Shown: piece by piece, positions 1-8,319 of the stretch
Layout of the letters: every line of letters starts with the position of its first letter
How positions within the stretch are numbered: position 1 is the stretch's first letter
Assembly (NCBI RefSeq): GCF_014395975.1
Contig: NZ_CP060714.1
Location: 496,001-560,000 of the forward strand
Length of the DNA: 64,000 bases
Reading direction: 5' to 3'
DNA from: Diaphorobacter ruginosibacter
GTDB taxonomy: Bacteria; Pseudomonadota; Gammaproteobacteria; Burkholderiales; Burkholderiaceae_C
The notes under the pieces: model-generated
What the model was told of the DNA's origin: nothing
The model's database searches: none
The model's input: the letters and a program-made list of their open reading frames with translations, nothing else
Translations under genes and position numbers: made by a program

Positions 1-1
1 C

Positions 2-838
2 GATGCGGTGGCGCGCGTGGTGGCGCTGAAGCTGGGCGAACGGCTGAAGCAGTCGGTCATCGTGGACAACCGCGCGGGCGCCAGCGCGCAGATCGGCGCC
101 CAGTTCGTGGCGAAGGCCAAGCCCGATGGCTACACGCTGTTCATGACGACGAACACGTCGCATTCGGCGAATCCCTGGCTGATCAAGAGTCTCAAGTACG
201 ACCCCGTCAAGGACTTCACGCCGATCACGCGCGTGGGCGAACTGCCGTTTGCGCTGGTGGTCCATCCGGCGCTGCCGGTGAGCAGCGTGCAGGAGTTGAT
301 CGACTACGCGAAGGCGCATCCCGACAAGCTTTCCTACGGCACGCCCAACAGCACGTCGGAAGTGGCCTCTGAGACGATCAAGTACGTCACCCGGACGCAG
401 ATGACCAAGGTGCCGTACAAGTCGAGCCCGCAGGCGCTGACCGATCTGATGGGCAATCAGATCCAGATGTACGTGGCCGACCTGGGATCGAGCTGGAGCA
501 TGCTCAAGACCGACCGCGTGCGCACGCTCGGCGTGACAGCGGCGAAGGGGTCCCGCCTGTTGCCGAACGTGCCGCCGATCGCGAAGACGCTTCCCGGCTT
601 CGACCTCACCTCGTGGAACGGCATCTTCGCGCCGGCCGGCACGCCCAGGGAGGTGGTGAACCGCATCAACGCCGAGCTGCAGGTGATCCTGGCGGACAAG
701 GCCGTCCAGGAGCAACTGGCGGGAGTCGGGTTCGAGGTGTGGCCTACCCGCACGCCCGAGGAGTTCGCGGCCTATGTGAATGATCAGCTCGCCTACTGGG
801 GCAAGCTGATCAAGCAGGCCGGCATCGAGAAGGAGTGA
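2..838 (+). CDS. Bug/TctC-family tripartite tricarboxylate receptor (5' truncated)
   Basis: This is a periplasmic solute-binding protein of the Bug (TctC) family, which captures carboxylates or other small organic anions for TTT-type uptake. The reading frame is open to the left window edge, so the signal peptide and first strand of lobe 1 lie outside. Family landmarks include the V-x-N-R-A-G-A stretch near the start, the D-G-Y-T-L motif after it, and the closing region that covers the cleft. No TctA/TctB membrane genes are adjacent, as is usual for the many orphan Bug genes of Burkholderiales. The Shine-Dalgarno AAGGAG of the next gene overlaps the 3' end, suggesting coupled translation. The substrate cannot be read from the sequence; the acyl-CoA dehydrogenase downstream hints at an organic acid. 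Confidence 0.9.
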   Translation, partial: DAVARVVALKLGERLKQSVIVDNRAGASAQIGAQFVAKAKPDGYTLFMTTNTSHSANPWLIKSLKYDPVKDFTPITRVGELPFALVVHPALPVSSVQELIDYAKAHPDKLSYGTPNSTSEVASETIKYVTRTQMTKVPYKSSPQALTDLMGNQIQMYVADLGSSWSMLKTDRVRTLGVTAAKGSRLLPNVPPIAKTLPGFDLTSWNGIFAPAGTPREVVNRINAELQVILADKAVQEQLAGVGFEVWPTRTPEEFAAYVNDQLAYWGKLIKQAGIEKE

Positions 839-844
839 CGCGGC

Positions 845-1234
845 ATGTCCCGACCCCGATTTCTGGTCCGCGAGAGCGACATCGAGGGCTACAGCCCGGC
901 CAATCACCACGGTACGGTGAACCGCAGGCTCATCAGCGCGGCGAATGTCGGCGCGAGGCACATGGAGGTCGTGCTGGGCACGCTCGACAAGGGCGGTGGT
1001 GCGTTGCCGCACGCGCATCCCGGCATGGAGCAGGCGTGCTATCTGCTCGAGGGCACGGCGGAGGTCGAGGTGGAGGGCGAGTGCTTCGGCATGGAGCCTG
1101 GAGACACCTGCTTCTTCCCGGAGGACAGCATGCATGTCTTCCGGGTGACGAGCGACACGCCGGTGCGCCTGCTGGTGATCTACAGCCCTCCGTATGCGGA
1201 GAACCCGGCGCGGGTGAGGCGGCAGCAGCCATAG
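845..1234 (+). CDS. Small cupin-domain protein
   Basis: A 129-residue single-domain cupin (cupin_2 type). The metal-binding motif 1 is visible as H56-x-H58-x3-E62, and motif 2 contributes H97 in a P-E-D-S-M-H stretch, so a divalent metal is probably bound. It has no signal peptide and is predicted cytoplasmic. The AAGGAG ribosome site at 830-835 overlaps the end of the receptor gene, six bases before this start, so the two are likely cotranscribed. Proteins of this size act as isomerases, dioxygenases or sensors of small organic acids; the reaction here cannot be named from sequence. Its position between a solute receptor and an acyl-CoA dehydrogenase suggests a role in degrading the imported compound. 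Confidence 0.85.
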   Translation: MSRPRFLVRESDIEGYSPANHHGTVNRRLISAANVGARHMEVVLGTLDKGGGALPHAHPGMEQACYLLEGTAEVEVEGECFGMEPGDTCFFPEDSMHVFRVTSDTPVRLLVIYSPPYAENPARVRRQQP

Positions 1235-1288
1235 AAGCCGCTGAGGCGAGCGTAGCCCGACGGATTGGTGGAGTGGAGCAATAAGAGC

Positions 1289-2452
1289 ATGGACTTTCTC
1301 TGGAACGAGCAGCAGGAGCAGATACGCGACGCCATCGAGCGCGTGTGTGCTCCATTCGATGACGACTACTGGCTGAACAAGGACCGCGAAGGTGGCTTTC
1401 CGCATGATTTCCACCAGGCGCTGGCCGATGCGGGCTGGCTGGGCATCGCCATGCCGGAAGAGTTCGGAGGCGCGGGCCTGGGCATCAGCGAGGCCGCGCT
1501 GATGATGCACACCATCGCGGCCACGGGTGCGGGCCTGTCGGGCGCATCGGCGGTGCACATGAACATCTTCGGGCTGCACCCGGTGGTGGTGTTCGGCTCC
1601 GATGAGCAGAAGCGCCGCTGGCTGCCCCCGCTCATCGCGGGCCGGGACAAGGCCTGCTTCGGTGTGACCGAGCCCAACGCGGGGCTGAACACGCTCAGGC
1701 TCAGGACGCGCGCCGAGCGCCGTGGCGATCACTATGTCGTGCATGGACAGAAGGTGTGGATCTCCACCGCACAGGTGGCAAGCAAGATCCTGCTGCTCGC
1801 GCGCACCAAGCCTGTTGAAGAGTGCGCGGGAACGGAGGGGCTGAGCCTGTTCTATACCGACGTTGACCGCAGCACCATGGAGATCCGCGAGATCGACAAG
1901 CTCGGGCGCAAGTGCGTGGATTCGAACCAGGTGTTCATCGATGGCCTGCGCATTCCCGTGGAGGACCGCATCGGGGAGGAGCACAAGGGGTTTTCCTACA
2001 TCCTGCACGGGCTCAATCCCGAGCGCATCCTGATCGCATCGGAGGCCGTGGGCCTGGGGCGTGCGGCGCTGGCAAAGGCCTCGCGCTATGCGAACGAGCG
2101 CGTCGTGTTCGACCGGCCCATCGGGAAGAACCAGGGCGTCCAGCACCCGCTGGCGCTGTCGTGGATGCAGCTGGAGTCGGCGCATCTGATGGTGCAGAAG
2201 GCCGCATTTCTCTACGACCGGCACCTGCCCTGCGCAGCGGAGGCCAACGCGGCCAAATACCTGGGGGCGGAGGCCTGCGGCAAGGCATGCGAGGCGGCGA
2301 TCTTCACGCTCGGCGGCATGGGCTATGCGAAGGAATACCACGTCGAGCGCTACATGCGCGAATCGTGGATTCCACGGCTCGCGCCCGTCAGTCCGCAGAT
2401 GATCCTGAACTTCATCGCGGAGAAGGTACTGGGGCTTCCCAAGTCGTACTGA
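1289..2452 (+). CDS. Acyl-CoA dehydrogenase
   Basis: A 387-residue flavoprotein of the acyl-CoA dehydrogenase family, which oxidises the alpha-beta bond of an acyl-CoA using FAD and passes electrons to ETF. Length and layout are normal: an N-terminal helical domain, a central beta domain containing V-T-E-P-N-A-G, and a C-terminal helical domain ending with the G-G-M-G-Y-A-K-E-Y family stretch. The start at 1289 is chosen because the Met-Asp-Phe-x-W opening is typical; an in-frame GTG at 1265 would add eight unlikely residues. It follows the cupin gene by 54 bp on the same strand. Chain-length preference is not visible. It probably acts on a CoA thioester of the compound bound by the upstream receptor, which is inference. 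Confidence 0.9.
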   Translation: MDFLWNEQQEQIRDAIERVCAPFDDDYWLNKDREGGFPHDFHQALADAGWLGIAMPEEFGGAGLGISEAALMMHTIAATGAGLSGASAVHMNIFGLHPVVVFGSDEQKRRWLPPLIAGRDKACFGVTEPNAGLNTLRLRTRAERRGDHYVVHGQKVWISTAQVASKILLLARTKPVEECAGTEGLSLFYTDVDRSTMEIREIDKLGRKCVDSNQVFIDGLRIPVEDRIGEEHKGFSYILHGLNPERILIASEAVGLGRAALAKASRYANERVVFDRPIGKNQGVQHPLALSWMQLESAHLMVQKAAFLYDRHLPCAAEANAAKYLGAEACGKACEAAIFTLGGMGYAKEYHVERYMRESWIPRLAPVSPQMILNFIAEKVLGLPKSY

Positions 2453-2560
2453 GAGCATGCCTGGAGCACGCGGAGCACAGCCATCGTGAAGCACGTCCGG
2501 GAAAACGCCAGTTCGCAGCGCATGGGCAAAAACGCGGGATGGATGCAAGATATCGCGTTC

Positions 2561-3469
2561 ATGAAAACCCATCTGCTGCGCTACTTCGTCGTGCTGGCCG
2601 AGGAGCGCCACTTCGGCCGCGCGGCGCAGCGGCTGTGCATCACCCAACCGCCGCTATCTACCGCGCTCAAGACGCTGGAGGAAGACCTGGGCGTGGTCCT
2701 GGTGGAGCGCGATGCCAAGCACGTCATGCTCACGCCTGCGGGCGATGCCTTCCTGCTGGAGGCACGCAAGGTGCTGGCGCAGATGCAGCGCGCCGCCGAT
2801 GTGGTGCGCAGCGTGGCCCAGGGGGCAGAGGGCCGGCTTGACGTGGGCATCACCGGATCGATGGTCTATCGCAACGTGCCGCAGTACTGCAATGCGTTCC
2901 AGCTCAGGAGGCCGCAGGTGGAGCTGTGCATGCACGAGATGTCCACCGGCGAGCAGTTGCGGGCGCTGGCATCGGGCGACATCGACGTGGGTTTCCTCAA
3001 CATCGGCTATCCACCGGACGAGCTGGAATTGCTGCCCCTCGAGTCGGAGACGCTGGTGGCCTGCCTGCCGCAAAGCCATGCGCTGGCGGGCGATGCCGAC
3101 CTCGATCTCCAGCAACTGGCCCACGAGGACTTCGTGATGTTCGCGCGCGATGTGTCGCCGGCCAACTACGACAACGTGATCGCATGCATGCACCAGGCCG
3201 GCATCCATCCGCGCACCACGCACGCGGCGCGGCAGTGGCTCACGGTGGTGGCGCTGGTCTCCACGGGGTGCGGCGTGGCGCTGGTGCCTGCGTGCATGGA
3301 GCGCGCAGGAATCAATGGCGTGCGGTTCGTGCCGCTGCGCGGGGTGAGGATGCAGACGCCGGCCATCATGGCATGGCGCAGGAATGATGACCGGGCCCTG
3401 CTGTCGGCGCTCATCGAGACGGTCCGGGAATGCCTGACCCTGACGGACGGGCCGCGATCCGGCTCATAG
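2561..3469 (+). CDS. LysR-type transcriptional regulator
   Basis: A LysR-family regulator of about 302 residues. The first 60 residues carry the winged helix-turn-helix (pattern R-Y-F-V-V-L-A-E-E ... R-A-A-Q-R-L ... T-Q-P-P-L-S), followed by a LysR_substrate effector domain. The start at 2561 fits the family's usual opening, although in-frame starts at 2486 and 2543 exist and no Shine-Dalgarno decides between them. It lies 108 bp after the acyl-CoA dehydrogenase on the same strand, so it may be cotranscribed with the set it regulates. This differs from the more common divergent arrangement of LysR genes. The effector is unknown, presumably the substrate or an intermediate of the upstream catabolic genes. 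Confidence 0.9.
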   Translation: MKTHLLRYFVVLAEERHFGRAAQRLCITQPPLSTALKTLEEDLGVVLVERDAKHVMLTPAGDAFLLEARKVLAQMQRAADVVRSVAQGAEGRLDVGITGSMVYRNVPQYCNAFQLRRPQVELCMHEMSTGEQLRALASGDIDVGFLNIGYPPDELELLPLESETLVACLPQSHALAGDADLDLQQLAHEDFVMFARDVSPANYDNVIACMHQAGIHPRTTHAARQWLTVVALVSTGCGVALVPACMERAGINGVRFVPLRGVRMQTPAIMAWRRNDDRALLSALIETVRECLTLTDGPRSGS

Positions 3470-3522
3470 GAACCCGGTGAAACCGGTTCGCGAGAAGGCG
3501 GTTTGGAGACTGCCGGGCGGGC

Positions 3523-4287
3523 TCAGCCCCGCAGGAAAAACAGAATGGACATCACCAGCCCCGTCGCCACGATGCCCCAGCGCAGCCAGGCCGCCGGCAG
3601 CTTGCGTGCGACCCGCGCGCCGATGTATCCCCCCAGCGTCGCGGCCACCATCATCACCAGCGCCTGCTGCCACTGCACGAGCCCGCCCACCGCATAGATG
3701 GCCACCGCGATCGCGGTGAGCAGGGCGGAGACCAGGTTCTTCATGCCGTTCATCGCGTTGAGCTGTGTCTGTCCGAGCAGGCCGAACAGCGCCAGCAGCA
3801 GGATGCCCAGGCCGCCATTGAAATACCCGCCATACACCGCCACCGCCAGCATGCCGAGCATGCCCTTGACGGCGGAGGCGGGCTGGCCGGGATGCGCTTC
3901 CTTGGCCGCCCAGGCGCGGATCTGCGGTCCGAAGGCGAACATGGCCGTGGCCACCAGCAGCAGCCAGGGAACGACCTTGCGGAACACGGCGTCGGGGGTG
4001 AACAGCAGCAGTGCGGCGCCGGCCATGCCACCGATCAGCGAGACGATCACCACCGTGCGCATCGACAGGCCTGGAGGCGGCTGCATGTCCTCGCGGAATC
4101 CCCAGGCACCCGCCACATAGCCCGGAAACAGGGCCACGGTCCCGGTGGCGTTGGCAACCACGGGCGGCACGCCGGTGAAGACCAGCGCCGGCAGGGTCAG
4201 AAAGCTGCCGCCGCCGGCCACCGAGTTGAGTGCGCCGGCCACGAAGGCGGCGAAGAGCAGCAGGCCCCAGTGGCTGAAGAAATCCAT
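3523..4287 (-). CDS. TauE/SafE (TSUP) family permease
   Basis: A 254-residue polytopic inner-membrane protein of the TSUP family (formerly DUF81), whose members export or import sulfite, sulfoacetate or related organosulfonate anions. About eight hydrophobic segments can be counted, arranged as two similar halves. The glycine-rich signature (A-G-A-L-N-S-V-A-G-G-G-S) is near residues 17-28 and its internal counterpart is in the second half. It is a single gene, convergent with the LysR gene (53 bp apart), with ybeY upstream on the same strand at 147 bp. No sulfur-metabolism gene is next to it, so the substrate cannot be assigned. Confidence 0.88.
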   Translation of the reverse strand: MDFFSHWGLLLFAAFVAGALNSVAGGGSFLTLPALVFTGVPPVVANATGTVALFPGYVAGAWGFREDMQPPPGLSMRTVVIVSLIGGMAGAALLLFTPDAVFRKVVPWLLLVATAMFAFGPQIRAWAAKEAHPGQPASAVKGMLGMLAVAVYGGYFNGGLGILLLALFGLLGQTQLNAMNGMKNLVSALLTAIAVAIYAVGGLVQWQQALVMMVAATLGGYIGARVARKLPAAWLRWGIVATGLVMSILFFLRG

Positions 4288-4434
4288 GCGTTGTCGTCTC
4301 TCGTTGTGATGGTGATCAGGCCCGCGCCCTCGATGGGCACAGCGGGGCGCGATGATGCATGGATGTTAGGCGCAGATCGGGTCTGCGTTATGCAACCTGG
4401 GCGCACTACTGCTTAACACTGCCGCTGCGGCGCC

Positions 4435-4896
4435 TCAGCCCGCAGCGTAGGGATCCTCGAAGCCCAGCTCCTGCATGATGTCGGTTTCGTAGGCCTCCAT
4501 CTCATCGGCATCCTCGGCGCTGGTCTCGTGGTCCCAGCCCTGGGCGTGCAGCGTGCCATGCACCAGCAGGTGCGCGTAGTGCTCTTCCAGGGACTTGTTC
4601 TGCTCCTTCGCCTCGCGTTCCACGACGGGGGCGCAGAGCACGAGGTCGGCCAGCACCGTGGGTTCCTGCTGGTAGTCGAAGGTCAGCACATTGGTCGCGT
4701 AGTCCTTGTGGCGGAACTCGCGGTTGAGCCGTTGCCCCTCCTCGCTGCCGACGATGCGCACGGTGATCTCCGCGTCGACGGCCAGCGCATGGCGGATCCA
4801 GCGCGTGACCTTGCTGCGCGAGAGCACGGCGCGGTGGTCCGCCGCGCCGTCGAATCTGGCGAACTGCAGGGAGAGGGTGAGTTGATTCAGTGACAT
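4435..4896 (-). CDS. ybeY: Endoribonuclease YbeY (16S rRNA maturation)
   Basis: YbeY is a zinc-dependent single-strand endoribonuclease needed for 16S rRNA 3'-end maturation and 70S quality control. The zinc triad is visible as H113-x3-H117-x5-H123 in H-G-T-L-H-A-Q-G-W-D-H. The 153-residue length is normal. It lies 26 bp downstream of phoH on the same strand, the conserved ybeZ-ybeY order of proteobacteria, which supports the assignment. The lnt and corC genes that often follow are absent here; a TSUP permease gene comes next. Confidence 0.96.
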   Translation of the reverse strand: MSLNQLTLSLQFARFDGAADHRAVLSRSKVTRWIRHALAVDAEITVRIVGSEEGQRLNREFRHKDYATNVLTFDYQQEPTVLADLVLCAPVVEREAKEQNKSLEEHYAHLLVHGTLHAQGWDHETSAEDADEMEAYETDIMQELGFEDPYAAG

Positions 4897-4922
4897 GGTA
4901 TGCGGTTCTCTGCAATGCCTCT

Positions 4923-5876
4923 TCAGCCGCGCGCGCCGGGCTTGCGCTGTGCGTCATACGCATCGACGATGCGCGCGACCAGTGGATGGCGTACCACGTC
5001 GGCGCTGGTAAAGCGCGTGACCGCAATGCCCTTGACGCGCTTGAGCACGCGCTCCGCATCGATCAGGCCGCTCATCGCGCCCTTGGGCAGGTCGATCTGG
5101 CTCACGTCCCCGGTGACCACCGCCCTGGCGCCGAAGCCGATGCGGGTGAGGAACATCTTCATCTGTTCGGGCGTGGTGTTCTGCGCCTCGTCGAGGATGA
5201 TGAAGGCATTGTTCAGCGTGCGCCCGCGCATGAAGGCCAGCGGTGCGATCTCGAGCTGGTTGCGCTCGAAGGCCTTCTGGACCTTGTCGAAACCCATCAG
5301 GTCGTAGAGCGCGTCGTACAGCGGGCGCAGGTAGGGATCGACCTTCTGCGTGAGATCGCCGGGCAGGAACCCCAGGCGCTCGCCCGCCTCGACGGCAGGC
5401 CGCGTGAGAACGATGCGCTGCACGTGGCTGCGCTCCAGCGCGTCGACCGCACAGGCAACGGCCAGGTAGGTCTTGCCGGTGCCCGCCGGCCCAATGCCGA
5501 AGGTGATGTCGTGGCTGGCGATGTTCTCCAGGTAGGTGGACTGCGTGGGCGTGCGTGCGCGCAGGTCGGCGCGGCGGGTGGTCAGCGAAATGCCGCCGTC
5601 CACGTTGCCCTCGTCCAGCATGGAGTTGTCGCTGGCCAGCATGAGCTGGAGCTGCTCTTCCTTGATCGGTCGATCCGCGAGTTCGTAGAGCGCCTGCAGC
5701 AGCTCCATGGCCTCGGTCGCCTTGGCCTTGGGGCCGTCGACCTTGAACTGCTCGTGGCGATGCGCGATCTTGACCTTGAGGGAATCCTCGATCGTGCGCA
5801 GGTGCGCGTCTGCGGGGCCGCACAGATGGGTCAGGCGGAGGTTGTTGTGTGGGGTGAAGGTGTGGCGCAGGATCAC
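4923..5876 (-). CDS. ybeZ: PhoH-family ATPase (YbeZ)
   Basis: A 317-residue PhoH-like P-loop ATPase, the usual partner of YbeY in RNA and ribosome metabolism. Walker A is G-P-A-G-T-G-K-T at residues 129-136, and Walker B is in the stretch F-I-I-L-D-E-A-Q-N-T-T. The N-terminal ~110 residues form the extra domain (KH-like) seen in YbeZ proteins. Translation starts at 5876, only 57 bp from the divergent ruvA start, so their promoters must share this short gap. The two-gene phoH-ybeY unit is a standard operon. Confidence 0.94.
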   Translation of the reverse strand: MILRHTFTPHNNLRLTHLCGPADAHLRTIEDSLKVKIAHRHEQFKVDGPKAKATEAMELLQALYELADRPIKEEQLQLMLASDNSMLDEGNVDGGISLTTRRADLRARTPTQSTYLENIASHDITFGIGPAGTGKTYLAVACAVDALERSHVQRIVLTRPAVEAGERLGFLPGDLTQKVDPYLRPLYDALYDLMGFDKVQKAFERNQLEIAPLAFMRGRTLNNAFIILDEAQNTTPEQMKMFLTRIGFGARAVVTGDVSQIDLPKGAMSGLIDAERVLKRVKGIAVTRFTSADVVRHPLVARIVDAYDAQRKPGARG

Positions 5877-5933
5877 GCGGATAATTTGGTTATTGTTCGG
5901 TTATTGCGCCGCATTTCGCGGCAAAGGATTCCA

Positions 5934-6506
5934 ATGATAGGCAAATTGACCGGCACCCTGCTGGAAAAGAACCCTCCCGAGGTATTGGTGGACTGCCATG
6001 GCGTGGGCTACGAGGTGCAGGTGCCCATGAGCACGTTCTACAACCTGCCCGCCATCGGCGAGCGGGTGGCGCTGCTCACGCAGTTCATCGTGCGCGAGGA
6101 TGCGCAGTTGCTCTATGGCTTCGGATCGCACGAGGAACGCCAGACATTCCGCGAGCTGATCAAGATTTCGGGCGTGGGGCCGCGCACCGCGCTGTCGATT
6201 CTCTCGGGCATGGGCGTGGGGGACCTGGCGCAGGCGGTCTCGCTGCAGGAGGCCGGGCGCCTGGTGAAGGTTCCCGGCATCGGCAAGAAGACGGCGGAGC
6301 GCCTGCTGCTGGAGCTCAAGGGCAAGCTGGGCGCGGACACCGGCATCAAGGCGCAGGCAGTCAATGACGATCAGGCCGACATCCTGCAGGCACTGCTGGC
6401 GCTGGGCTACAACGACAAGGAGGCGGCGCTTGCGCTCAAGGCACTGCCGGCCGACATCGGGGTGAGCGAAGGCATCAAGATGGCCCTGAAATCGCTGGCC
6501 AAATGA
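5934..6506 (+). CDS. ruvA: Holliday junction branch migration protein RuvA
   Basis: RuvA binds four-way DNA junctions as a tetramer and loads the RuvB motor. The 190-residue protein opens M-I-G-K-L-T-G and shows the N-terminal OB fold, the tandem helix-hairpin-helix motifs (I-S-G-V-G-P-R-T-A and V-P-G-I-G-K-K-T-A) and the C-terminal domain III that contacts RuvB. The ATG at 5934 is preceded by AAAGGA; the open frame extends far upstream but that extension is antisense to phoH and not real. ruvB is not next to it but about 19 kb downstream (25741-26796), and ruvC is not in the window. No CTGT-N8-ACAG LexA box was found in the 57-bp upstream gap. Confidence 0.97.
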   Translation: MIGKLTGTLLEKNPPEVLVDCHGVGYEVQVPMSTFYNLPAIGERVALLTQFIVREDAQLLYGFGSHEERQTFRELIKISGVGPRTALSILSGMGVGDLAQAVSLQEAGRLVKVPGIGKKTAERLLLELKGKLGADTGIKAQAVNDDQADILQALLALGYNDKEAALALKALPADIGVSEGIKMALKSLAK

Positions 6507-6669
6507 TCGCTGCCGGCACGGCGCGCAGCCTGCGATCCGCTGCCCGAGGTCGCGCGAGTTTGTTAACGATGGTGGACGTTCACCCCGTACTCCTGCGTAA
6601 CGGGTCGGGCATCGTCTGCGGAGCATCAAAGAAGTATTGAATAATCAAGCCGTCATATAGGAGTAAGTG

Positions 6670-8163
6670 ATGGCAAAGCAGACACATTGGTGGGTAGCAG
6701 GCGGACTGGTCCTGGCGATAGCCGGATGCGGCGGTGGTGGAGGCGGTGACGACAACACGGATCCCGGCACGACTCCGTCGCAGCCGAATCTGGCCGAGCG
6801 CATCGAGCCCTATGACACCCAGACCAAGTCGGTCTCCGCCGACTTGAAGTCGCAGGCCGGGCCGTCCGTGCAGGGCCTGGCCGGGGCGCCGTTCATCCGC
6901 AAGGTGGCTCTCTCGGCGCCTGCCGACAATCTGCTGCAGAAGACCGAGGCCGCAGCAGCGGCCGATGCCACCCGACCCGGCACACCGATCCAGATGGCGG
7001 TGAGTCGGGATGTGGCGGCCGCCGCCACGGTGCCGCTCACGCAAGCCCTGTTGAACTGGCAGCCCACCTCCGGCGGCAGCCGGCTGGCTGCGATCGCATT
7101 CGAGTCGCCCACGGCGCAGGGCGTGCGCCTGGGTGTGCGGGTCACGCGACTGCCCGCAGGCGCGACGCTGCGCTTCTATGGCGCGGCAGGCGGCCCTGCC
7201 ACCGAGATGACCGCCGCCGAGCTTGCAGCGCAGGCGCAGCGCATCCGGGACAGCGGGGCGGATGAGCAGACAGCCACCACTTACTGGAGCCCCGATTTCG
7301 GCGGCGCGCAGACCGTGATGGAGATCGAGGTACCGGCGGGCGCCAACGTGGCCGATGTGCAGGTCGCCGTGCCGCGTGTCTCCCACTTCACGCACAGCGC
7401 CGAACAGATGGAGAAACTGATCGAAGAGAAGGCAGGTTCTGCAAGCTGCAACATCGATGCGATGTGCCAGCCGGACTACCTGGCCCAGGCGCGCTCCGTG
7501 GCGCGCATGCGGTACACCGCGGAAGACGGCCGGGGCTACTACTGCACGGGCACGCTGCTCAACGACGCCAAGTCCAGCGGCACGCCTTACTTCCTGAGCG
7601 CCAATCATTGCATCAACACACAGGCAAAGGCTGCCACGTTGATGACCGACTGGTTCTATCGCGCGTCCGCCTGCAACGCGGGCACCGTGGGCACGGGCGT
7701 AAGACAGCTGACCAAGGGTGCGACCCTGCTGTACGCCACGGTCAGCACGGATACCTCGTTCCTGCGGCTCAACGAGGCGCCACCGGCCGGCGTGCTCTAT
7801 GCGGGATCGTTCTATGGCGGCACCGTGCCTGCAGGCTCCGGCGTTGTCGGACTGCACCATCCGCAGGGCGATCTCGAAAAGATCAGCTTCGGCAAGGTGA
7901 ACGGGCTCGGTGTCTGCGCTGACGACAGCTGCAGCAATGTGAACGACGCCAGCGGCACCTTCTACGAGGTGAAGTGGAGCCAGGGCACGACCGAGGGTGG
8001 AAGCAGCGGCTCGGCCGCGTTCTTCGGCATCGGCAACCAGCGCTACGTGATGGGGCAGCTGTATGGCGGCCGCGCATCCTGCAGCAACCCGACCGGCAGC
8101 GACTACTACGGCCGCTTTGATCTGTCCTATCGCGCCAGCATCAAGCAGTGGCTCAATCCCTGA
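6670..8163 (+). CDS. Trypsin-like serine protease lipoprotein (lysyl-endopeptidase type)
   Basis: A 497-residue exported lipoprotein with an S1-fold protease domain. The N-terminus has a hydrophobic stretch ending in the lipobox L-A-I-A-G-C (Cys18), then a Gly run and low-complexity linker. The protease core carries His313 (S-A-N-H-C), Asp361 (S-T-D-T-S) and Ser446 (G-G-S-S-G-S), the arrangement of bacterial lysyl-endopeptidase-like enzymes rather than classic G-D-S-G-G trypsins. Many Cys residues suggest disulfides. ATG 6670 is chosen over GTG 6667 because AGGAG at 6659-6663 is six bases from it. The next gene is a clear paralogue; this copy lacks the C-terminal repeats. Cleavage specificity is inferred only from family resemblance. 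Confidence 0.88.
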   Translation: MAKQTHWWVAGGLVLAIAGCGGGGGGDDNTDPGTTPSQPNLAERIEPYDTQTKSVSADLKSQAGPSVQGLAGAPFIRKVALSAPADNLLQKTEAAAAADATRPGTPIQMAVSRDVAAAATVPLTQALLNWQPTSGGSRLAAIAFESPTAQGVRLGVRVTRLPAGATLRFYGAAGGPATEMTAAELAAQAQRIRDSGADEQTATTYWSPDFGGAQTVMEIEVPAGANVADVQVAVPRVSHFTHSAEQMEKLIEEKAGSASCNIDAMCQPDYLAQARSVARMRYTAEDGRGYYCTGTLLNDAKSSGTPYFLSANHCINTQAKAATLMTDWFYRASACNAGTVGTGVRQLTKGATLLYATVSTDTSFLRLNEAPPAGVLYAGSFYGGTVPAGSGVVGLHHPQGDLEKISFGKVNGLGVCADDSCSNVNDASGTFYEVKWSQGTTEGGSSGSAAFFGIGNQRYVMGQLYGGRASCSNPTGSDYYGRFDLSYRASIKQWLNP

Positions 8164-8319
8164 GCGCACGAATCGGCCGAATGACCTGACGTGATGACGT
8201 CGCGCTCCCCGTTGCCCATGCATTGATGGGTCGGATCGTCGATGGCCGTAGCCCCCGGGCTTGCTGGCTATCGACGATATAGAATCATTTGTTGCATTTA
8301 TTACAGCGGAGGAGTCCCC

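Noticed and set aside
3471..3488. Hairpin between the LysR and TauE genes
   Set aside because: Stem is about six pairs with a bulge and no T-run; not convincing as a terminator.
4890..5933. Long in-frame upstream extension of ruvA (total 538 residues)
   Set aside because: It runs antisense to phoH, has no RuvA-like content, and RuvA's conserved start is at 5934 with a good ribosome site.
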